Of a DNA stretch of 64,000 nucleotides, positions 56,972 to 64,000 are shown piece after piece. This DNA comes from Codonopsis lanceolata (Eukaryota; Streptophyta; Magnoliopsida; Asterales; Campanulaceae), in the NCBI GenBank assembly GCA_013146195.2, contig CM028379.1, positions 93,043,401 through 93,107,400 on the forward strand, in the 5' to 3' direction. The position numbers and the translations under genes are program-made. The first letter of the stretch is position 1. Each line of letters starts with the position of its first letter. The notes under the pieces are model-generated. The model saw nothing but the letters and a program-made list of their open reading frames with translations, was not told where the DNA came from and did no database searches.

Positions 56972-57002
<31 letters not shown>
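56972..57002. repeat. (AT)n microsatellite
   Basis: About 31 bases of AT in the leader of gypsy A. Confidence 0.93.
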
Positions 57003-57006
<4 letters not shown>

Positions 57007-58090
57007 AGATTTTTTTTGTATTGGAATTGTGTGTTTGGTTCATTATTATTATCATTACTTTGCTAGGAGTTGAGGAGATTTGTAATTTGTTTTCTTTTTG
57101 CAAAAGTTGGACATGTAATAATTTATTTATTCATATATTTTATTTTGGGGATTAAGATAAATGTGTAATTAATAGGAACATGTAGATTCCCCGTTTTATT
57201 TCTATTTATTATGTGTTTTGATTGGAATGTCGTCTCGTGTGATCGCTCACTTCGTTTTTTGGAATTGCAAACTAACGAGCCGAGAAAATCCACACAAAAA
57301 AAAAAATCATGCTTTATATTACTGCAAAAATTTTCTTTTTAGATAACTAACACATGTGCACTCATGTAGAGATATTCCGAACTGTTACCCTTTTGACCCA
57401 GATAAACACGTCCGGGAGTCCTACGCTCATAGAGCCTGGACACTTAGGCCGAAGTTATCCCGCTCTGAACCCTTCAAACAAAGGCCTAACGGGGTGTAAG
57501 ACAGCCTAGCCCTGTATCAGTCACGTTAATTGCATGTATATCTTTCTAGAACCTTCATTGATCGGTCAGTTTTTATACCCCAAAGTTAGTGACCAATCTC
57601 ATGTGCAAAATAAAAAATAGGGAAAAGTCAAGAAATCTATTGACCAAAAAAAGTCAAGCGAAAAAAATCATCGCATGGTCAACAAAATGCACTAGAATTG
57701 ATTAAATTTTTTTGATGGTATCTTTTAGATTGTTTGAATGGTGGATCCCGGAAAGAGTATATGCCCTTTGCTCGAGATCTGTCCAATCTTGGGAGGTCGA
57801 AATATAGGTGGAATACGAATGTCTTATACTTTGAAAAAAGAATCTATTGTTCCGGGATTTAATTACAGAGTCAAAACAAAGCTATGCTTGTCCGACCAAT
57901 TTTAGAAAAAAACTGTCTGTTAATAAAAACACAATGTACTTCTCCAAACCAACTCCCTGAGCCATGCCTTCTCATACACTACTTTCAACCATTTTCTCAG
58001 AAAAAACCTGGCCTGAACCTGGAAAGGAAGGGATAGCCCTAGTCGTTTGATAAGGAATTTGGGTTCAAGTGTAGTTCATAAAGTACAAAT

Positions 58091-59267
58091 TTGAGTAGAA
58101 TGACTGTCAAAGATGAACAGACTTCTATGGGTACAGATACATGGGCTTCTGGTTATGCACCTACTCATGCGATGCAACAATGGTTTGATCAGAATTTGGG
58201 TGTGCAAGCTGATCGCCTAATGGGCGAAATAACGACCCTCATGCAAAGCTTGAGGCCAAACATTGAAAACACTTCTTCCCTTGTAGGCCCTCAGGGCCAG
58301 GAAGTATCAACCTCAAATGCTTATCCAAACACCAACCCTCCTCCAAATACCAATATACTGAACACCAACTCCCTTTCTCAATTCCCAAATACCAATTCTC
58401 CGCATTTTCCAAATACTTACTCTCCATACCCAAACACCAACCCTCCTCCAAACACCAACTTGGCAAACACCAACTTGGCAAACACCAATCCTCAGTTCCA
58501 AAACACCAGCTACCCCTTCCAAAATGCAAGCGTCCCATAACCAAGCTCAGGCGGTCTTCCGTTCCCTACCATCAATCCACTCCAAAACATCTCACATGTA
58601 GACCCCAGAAGCTATGTCCCACAAGGGCAAGTCACAACTTACCTCATATTCAATGATTTTGGTCATCAGGCCCCTACAATGCCTATCAATTACTAATCGC
58701 ATAAATAAACTGCACAGCAACAAATCCTTTGAATACATATAATGCTTCTCCAGCCCCACCTCTCAAATGTTGAAACAGATGTTGAAAATCTCTAAAAATT
58801 AATGCTTAAGGTTCTGAACAAAGGAAATTTTTCTACACGGTCATTAACTCTACAACCCTCAATTATTTTTCCAGTGAAGTTTAAAATGCCCGACATCGAG
58901 AAGTTCGACGGGACTGGTTGTCCTATCTCCCATTTGAGGTCTTATTCCACTGCAATGCAATCAAGGGGTGCGAGCTTTGAAGTCATGGCCTCTAATTTCC
59001 ATATGACTTTGGTAGGAGCCGCAAAACAGTGGTTAATGTTAGCAGATATCATTACAATGAGCACATATGATTAGATTGTTGAGGAATTCCAAAAGAAGTA
59101 CAAAGATAACAATACCTCTGAAAATAAGAGAGAGCTGTAGTCATGCACTCAGAGAGAAAAGGAAACCTGCACAGATTTCACAACAAGGTGGAAAAAGAAA
59201 ATTGCGCAAACCTTAGACATGCCTGATCTGAATGAATCAGCCCGATTGTTTATAAAAAACCTCCAAC
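58091..59267 (+). pseudogene. Gypsy A gag, broken and cut by element B
   Basis: The N-terminal part (58091-58537) reads ..THAMQQWFDQNLGVQADRLM.. and then a repetitive NPPPNTN/NTNLANTN low-complexity segment. After stops, the gag core continues from about 58880: MPDIEKFDGTGCPISHLRSY.., ..LVGAAKQWLMLADI, EEFQKKYKDN, ..DFTTRWKKKIAQTLDMPD, ending FIKNLQL at 59267, in the middle of the domain, where the LTR of element B starts. Core residues fit the Retrotrans_gag fold of gypsy elements. Confidence 0.85.
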
Positions 59268-61106
59268 TGTAGACACCCCAATTTCGTACCCCTGGTATGT
59301 GACTCTGACATATGATATCAAGAACTCTTAAAACTTAACAAATGTCAAGTTTCAGGAGTTAAAAATGCGAAAGACAAAGCATGATGCGCGAAACAGTAAA
59401 TTGCGAGGGGTGAAAATGTCAAAAACAAAGATGAATAGTGACCTGGGCGCCGCCTGAAGAGGCCTCTGGTTCCGCGCTAGGAGAAAGAATTGGCCGCGCC
59501 ATGATGTCCACTATAGCTTGTCTCAGTTAATGCAAAGTACAAATTTTGAAGCTCGGTGTACGACTGGTTGATGTCGGCTGAAGAAATGAGAGAATACCGG
59601 ATGAATCCTCACTCTCCAACTATAAATAGGAGGCCCCGACTCCTCATTTCAGGAGCTCAATGTTCGCGATAAAAATCGCAACGAAGCTCTGTCTCTCCGT
59701 TATTCCGTCAAAATATTAGTACGAGAGGTGTGAGATAGGTGAGCGAAGCCCCTAAAAGTCTCCAAACCCCGTCCAAACTCCGCCAAAATAAATATCCATA
59801 GGTTATAAGTGATCCCTAGCCTAGTTGTTAGGTATCCACCTCACTTCCCCGGCCCAAAAATCCCAAAGTAAGCCGTTACTCTGCCCGAGTAACGAGCTGA
59901 AAAACCAGAAAACTAAGCTGTTATTCCGCTCAACCAAAAAGGCCAAAACCTACCAAAATAAGCTGTCACTCTACCCGAGTAGACAAGTTAAAAGTCTCCA
60001 AAATAAGCAGTCACTCTGCCCAAATCAAAACAACAACCACACAACAAACAACACAAAAGACTCCCTCTCCCTGAAGGACAGAGCGAGCACACTACCGCTC
60101 TAAAAGGTAAAGCCTTTAAGGGTGTTATTTTATTTATTTATTTACTTTTCTGTCTTTTATTATTTTTAAAGTTGTTATTTAAATCCGGCACAATGTAGCC
60201 AATATAATCCGTTGTGCTGCCTGGATTAGAATAAGAAATATTATGTAAAAGAGCCGTTATAATGACCAAATATTTTTAAACACATTTGTAATTATTGTAA
60301 GGAAATGGTCATGAGTCATGAGTCCAAATAATGTAGCCATGGATGAATATGTTTTAATTTCCTGTCTTTTAATACTTTATTTATTTGCTAAATAAATATA
60401 ACAATAAGCATAGTTCAGCCAAAAACCACTTGAGACCGAAAGGGCGAGTTGGGTGCCTAGCACCTTCCCAACTTATAACTTAGCCTCCGAACCCGTTTTC
60501 TTTTTCTCTGGTTTATTTTTCTTTTCTTTGGTTTTGCTTTATTTTGCCTTAAAATAAAGATGACGACTCTAAAACTTTCAGATCCAGTGGGGCCTCGCAA
60601 CACTCATTCTTTGCACTTTTCCGTTCTCCCCTAAAAAAGGGAGAATGAGAATGGAAGGGTGATGTATTCCCATATCCTGGTATCCCCTAAAAAATGGATA
60701 ACTTGATGCAGGAAACCCAAAGCTCCCATAGTGATCTGAAACGGGCTATAAGGTTATTTTTAATAAAATCCATAGTGGGGGCGTCGCAATATCCTTTTTT
60801 GCACTTTTCCGTTTTCCTCTAAAAAAGGGAAAATGGGAATGAAAGGGTAATGCATTCCCATATCCTGGTATTCCCTAAAAAAGGGATAACTTGATGCGGG
60901 AAACCATAAGTTCCCATATTGGATACAAAATTCACTAAAGGCAACCGAGGCACATTCCAACGTGCTAACGTAGACAGCACTCCTCTCGCACTTTTGATTT
61001 CGTCTTCCCCTAAACAAGGGAGGGTGGAACGAGAGTTGGTGTCCCGATCCGCACGCACGCGCACCCCTATCCAAGGGCGCTGGGCGGTTGCGACCCGAAC
61101 CTCACA
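59268..61106 (+). repeat. 5' LTR of gypsy B
   Basis: TGTAGACACC at the left, ..GAACCTCACA at the right (right border about +/-10 bases). Promoter-like TATAAATAGG at 59621-59630. Holds four loose copies of a TAAGC(C/T)GTTACTCTGCCC unit (59868-60030), a tandem pair of ~185-bp units (60590-60770 and 60780-60930), and five short hairpins of the form TCCC-CTAAAAAA-GGGA. Confidence 0.75.
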
Positions 61107-62517
61107 AAGGGCGAACTGGGAGTTGTTTTATTTTAAATAAAATGGAGGGCTAGACTCATAAAATAAAACTTTTTTGTTTTTATTTGTTTCTGGCTGCAGT
61201 ATGCTTGTTATATTAATTTACACATTTGAATATAGTATTCCTATACATCCGTGTCTATATTTGTGGATATGATCATCCATCTTGCAGCAGTTTCGTTCCG
61301 ATGACTGTTACAGGTGTGTTTAAGAATATTAAAAAAAAATTCAAATTTTTTTTTTCTAAAAGTCAAAAAAAATAATAATATATATGTTACAAATAAATTC
61401 CGGGCAGCACAACAAAAGAGCCGGGGCTTTATTTTACTTCCGGCTCTGTATTATTATTTATTTCAGTTTATTTCCCTTTTCTTATTATTATTCTGTACAC
61501 TTGCACATATCTGCATTTATTCTGCCATTTTATTTTGGGGACATATGACTAAAATTTGTAATTAATAGGGATAGATAGTCCCCGCTTTTCTTTCTATTTC
61601 TTAAAATAGTGTGCTTGCTTGCTTGCGCTCAAAAATAAAAAGCCGAGAAAATCCACACATAACAGCAAGACATGCCATATCTGTTTTATTTTTCTGTTCA
61701 TATATTTGTAAATAAATAAAGACTTTACTGCTTTTTAGATACCGCACACACATGCACGCATGTAGGAATATTCCGAACTGTTACTCTACACCATGACCGG
61801 CCTACCCCCTGCATAAGCCAACGCTAGAATGCATATAGTTTTTTAGGACACTTCACAGACCGACCGGTTTTTGCATCTCTGGATCGTGAGTCGCCCTCGC
61901 CAAAAAAAAATCAAAAAAAAATATACACATAAAAAAAAAAATGCGCAGGTAAAAAATAAATAAATAAATAAGTGCGCACAAAAAAATAATAATATAAATA
62001 TAAATAACAAACAGGAGCTGATTTATAATTCTCAGATGCTCGACCTAGACCATTTCGGATGGTGGATCCTGGAAAGAGTATAGGCCCTTCGCCTCGGGAC
62101 CCGCCCACCTGGGAGTTGAAAGACGTGGAATACGTTGGTCCTGCATACTGAGAAAGAATCTACTGTTCCAGGAAAAGTCCTGAGACTGTCAAAATAAAGC
62201 GGGTGCTTATCCGGTCAATTGTAGGGAACAAAAAAAAAAATACTAATAAAAGGCACGCTGTACTCCAAGCCCAGAAAGCCTCCAGCCAGCCTCCTGATAC
62301 CTCCAAACCCCCATTTTCCTCAGAAACCTGGCCGTAATTTGGAAAGGCGAGATAGTGCCGCCGGTTGATACGAAAGTAGTGCGTAAATCGCACTGTAAGG
62401 TATCCGCTTCGCATCGACAGGCGTAATCCGCCCGTAGGTATAGATCCGAGCGTATGGCGCAGAAAGTGAAAATATGGGTACGCATTCGGGGCTCCAAGGT
62501 ACGTTCCGACTCCAGCA

Positions 62518-63225
62518 ATGCGGCGATGGCTAGACCAAAATTTGGATGCACTGACTGATCGTATAATGAGCCAAGTGGCTAATATGATGCAAAATTTAAA
62601 ATCCAGTGGTAAGGAAATCTCTTCCCCTGCAGTCCCCCAAGAAGCATCAACCTTCCATGTTCCTCCAAATCCAATCTCGCAACCAAACACCAACCCACTA
62701 ACCCAGAATCCCTATACTGTCCAAAACCCACCAACCCAGACTCCATATACTACCCAAAACCCACCAACCCAGAATCCCTATACTGTCCAAAATCCTTATC
62801 CATTCCAATATCCCTTTCCAGCCCAGAATCCCTATCCAGCCCAGAATCCTTATCTAGCCCAATATCCCTATCCTGCCCAAAATCCTTATCCAGTCCAATA
62901 TCCCTACTCTATCCAAAGTCCTTATCCAATCCAATATCTCTATCCTGCCCAAAATCCTTATCCAGTCCAATATCCCTACCCTATCCAAAGTCCTTATCCA
63001 ATCCAATATCCCTATCCAGCCCAGAATCCTTATCCAGCCCAATATCCATATCCAGCCCAAAATCCTTATCCTGCCCAAAGTCTTTACCAGATACCACAGC
63101 CAGGAAACAACCTAGCCTTCCCTAATCCTACCAGCATATACCAAAAGCCAACTCCCCCAGCCACCAAAATGGAGACCGACATCGAAAATTTGAAAGCCAT
63201 GATGCTCAAAATTTTAAACGAATAA
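62518..63225 (+). pseudogene. Gypsy B gag N-terminal region with PYPxQx repeats
   Basis: An intact 235-codon frame. Its start, AMRRWLDQNLDALTDRIMSQ, aligns with AMQQWFDQNLGVQADRLMGE of element A's gag. It is followed by NP/TQNP segments and seventeen successive hexapeptides PY(P/S/T/L)xQ(N/Y/S) (62776-63081), then METDIENLKAMMLKILNE (a short helix also seen in A). The conserved gag core and zinc knuckle that should follow are absent, so the product would be only the N-terminal region. Upstream in-frame TGA at about 62473. Confidence 0.7.
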
Positions 63226-64000
63226 GTTTTTAACGAAAATTTGGGGGACAACTTCCTGGGTATGATAGATGAAGACACTTGTTATGAAAGACTCCCTGCT
63301 GAGTTCGGGTCTATTTCTAATAAGCCTCTGCAGAATTGGTACACCACGACCGGTCCGCTCCTGACACTCGCAGACTTGGTAGACCGCTTTAGATATACTA
63401 TCCCCGTTCATTTCCCTAGTTTTACGGATTGGTCATCTACCGATCCGCTACCCATAGTTGAGGATCTCAAACCCCAGGTCCTCAACAATGTAATAACCCT
63501 TGTACAGTATGCTTTTAATAATAATATAAATGTCTTTGCTTATTCCTTAGTTGCACCTACTTTAAAAGACACATTAAATGATAATAATTATGATAATGAG
63601 TCATTTAATAAAATGGACCAAAAAGATAAAAATTATCTACTTGAGCTTGCAAAGTAAGTCGAGTACCTGGAACATGGCCATTCATCGCCAGCCATCAAGA
63701 CTTGTCTACGTGATCAACCTCGGGCCGAACAATGAAGTCAAAGAAATCAAAATCGCAGCCTACCTCTAAGGTCCGCAAAGAAAGGCACCTATCGATCTCC
63801 TCAAAGAGTTCAGACATCTTTGCTCGGTCCTACGAAGATATGCCCTACTGATTTTATAGTCGAGCACCGGATTCCCACATATCCTGATGCTCGCCTACCA
63901 AACAAACTCCGACGCATCAAGCCGTAATGGTCACTACAAGTCAAAGAAGAAATCATGAAACAACTGCCAACTTCATTTGGGTAGTTGAATTCCCGACTGG
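63226..64000 (+). pseudogene. Gypsy B region leading into pol (reverse transcriptase start), broken
   Basis: The frame 63241-63657 (..FLGMIDEDTCYERLPAEFGS..) is not recognised. After stops, 63770-64000 reads, in pieces, RKAPIDLLKEFRHLCSVL, then LPNKLRRIKP, a stop, WSLQVKEEIMKQL, which matches the LRRMKPEWSLKVKEEIxKQ block at the start of the Ogre/Tat reverse transcriptase. The gag core and protease expected between are missing, so the copy is internally deleted as well as mutated. Confidence 0.65.

Larger units (their letters stand above)
52617..59267 (+). mobile_element. Gypsy element A (Ogre/Tat-like), 5' part, interrupted
   Basis: Starts TGTAAACACCTCAATTTCGT in the copia fragment and includes a 5' LTR (itself split by a hAT element), a primer-binding-site-like sequence, an A-rich leader and gag, and is cut at 59267 by gypsy element B. 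The LTR start and the TTGGTGACTACGCTGGGGA after the LTR are characteristic of the large Ogre/Tat gypsy group. No pol of A is visible before the interruption; the rest must lie beyond the right edge. Confidence 0.8.
59268..64000 (+). mobile_element. Gypsy element B (Ogre/Tat-like), 5' part, runs off the window
   Basis: Begins TGTAGACACCCCAATTTCGT inside gag of element A. Contains a ~1.84-kb LTR, a leader homologous to that of A (for example 61735-61790 with 57340-57395), a gag-like frame and the start of pol. The right end lies outside, so no TSD can be checked (the left candidate is CCAAC, 59263-59267). Its LTR differs clearly from that of A, which argues for a separate insertion and against a tandem LTR-internal-LTR array. 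Confidence 0.82.

Noticed and set aside
58239..58544. 101-codon Trp/Cys/Gly-rich minus-strand frame
   Set aside because: Antisense of the NTN-type tandem repeat in gypsy A gag; repetitive by construction.
59263..61106. Gypsy B LTR read as the 3' LTR of element A
   Set aside because: It is too diverged from the 5' LTR of A, it interrupts gag mid-domain, and it is followed by a leader and gag of its own.
62854..63078. Minus-strand frame of Ile/Leu/Trp/Gly repeats
   Set aside because: Antisense of the PYPxQx repeat; the plus frame aligns with gag of element A.
62776..63081. CRISPR-like array
   Set aside because: Units are contiguous 18-bp coding repeats with no spacers, in a plant retrotransposon.

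Overview
This window is nuclear DNA of a flowering plant, most likely a eudicot. It has AT-rich intergenic sequence, genes split by many introns with canonical GT..AG borders, a pentatricopeptide-repeat (PPR) protein of the PLS-DYW class, and plant families of Ty1/copia, Ty3/gypsy, L1-type LINE, SINE, hAT, Stowaway, MULE-like and Helitron elements. The genus cannot be named from the sequence alone. Four genes look intact: a PPR-DYW gene (minus, 5767-7740), a small two-exon gene for a basic 121-residue protein (plus, 9173-11244), a seven-exon GT4-type glycosyltransferase gene (minus, 18177-28369) and a sixteen-exon gene for a type I membrane protein resembling the Atg27/mannose-6-phosphate-receptor class (plus, 41593-49632). 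All exon borders were derived here by reading splice sites and checking phase.

Layout. 1-5766: a partly duplicated 3' half of the PPR locus (pseudo-copies at 1-115 and 1723-2325, with a paralogous flank at 290-2325 versus 4310-6390), the second exon of a decayed dehydrin gene (2879-3100) and a degenerate minisatellite containing heat-shock-element-like motifs. 5767-11244: the PPR gene and the small gene, diverging from a shared upstream region; the single coding intron of the small gene holds a solo LTR and a SINE. 12555-17385: a decayed L1-type LINE on the minus strand. 18177-28369: the glycosyltransferase gene, 1.4 kb of coding sequence spread over 10 kb, with introns full of MITEs, a SINE and LINE ends. 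31054-37459: a full-length but inactive copia element with a perfect 5-bp target-site duplication (TSD). 38150-39924: the helicase part and 3' end of a Helitron. 40142-41104: a non-autonomous element with about 185-bp terminal inverted repeats, just upstream of the membrane-protein gene.

50386-50638 is a near-perfect foldback. From 51120 to the window end there is a nest: a copia fragment is cut by gypsy element A; A's 5' LTR is cut by a hAT element, which is itself cut by a 1.9-kb solo LTR; A's gag is cut by gypsy element B, which runs off the right edge. Nested order is fixed by TSDs at the hAT (8 bp) and solo-LTR (5 bp) levels.

The host genes do not form a visible pathway. The PPR protein is expected to edit or process organelle RNA, and the glycosyltransferase and the membrane protein belong to the secretory system. 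I found no convincing new biological system. The most informative results are the hidden dehydrin exon, the fully resolved split genes, and transposon insertions whose boundaries can be placed to the base.
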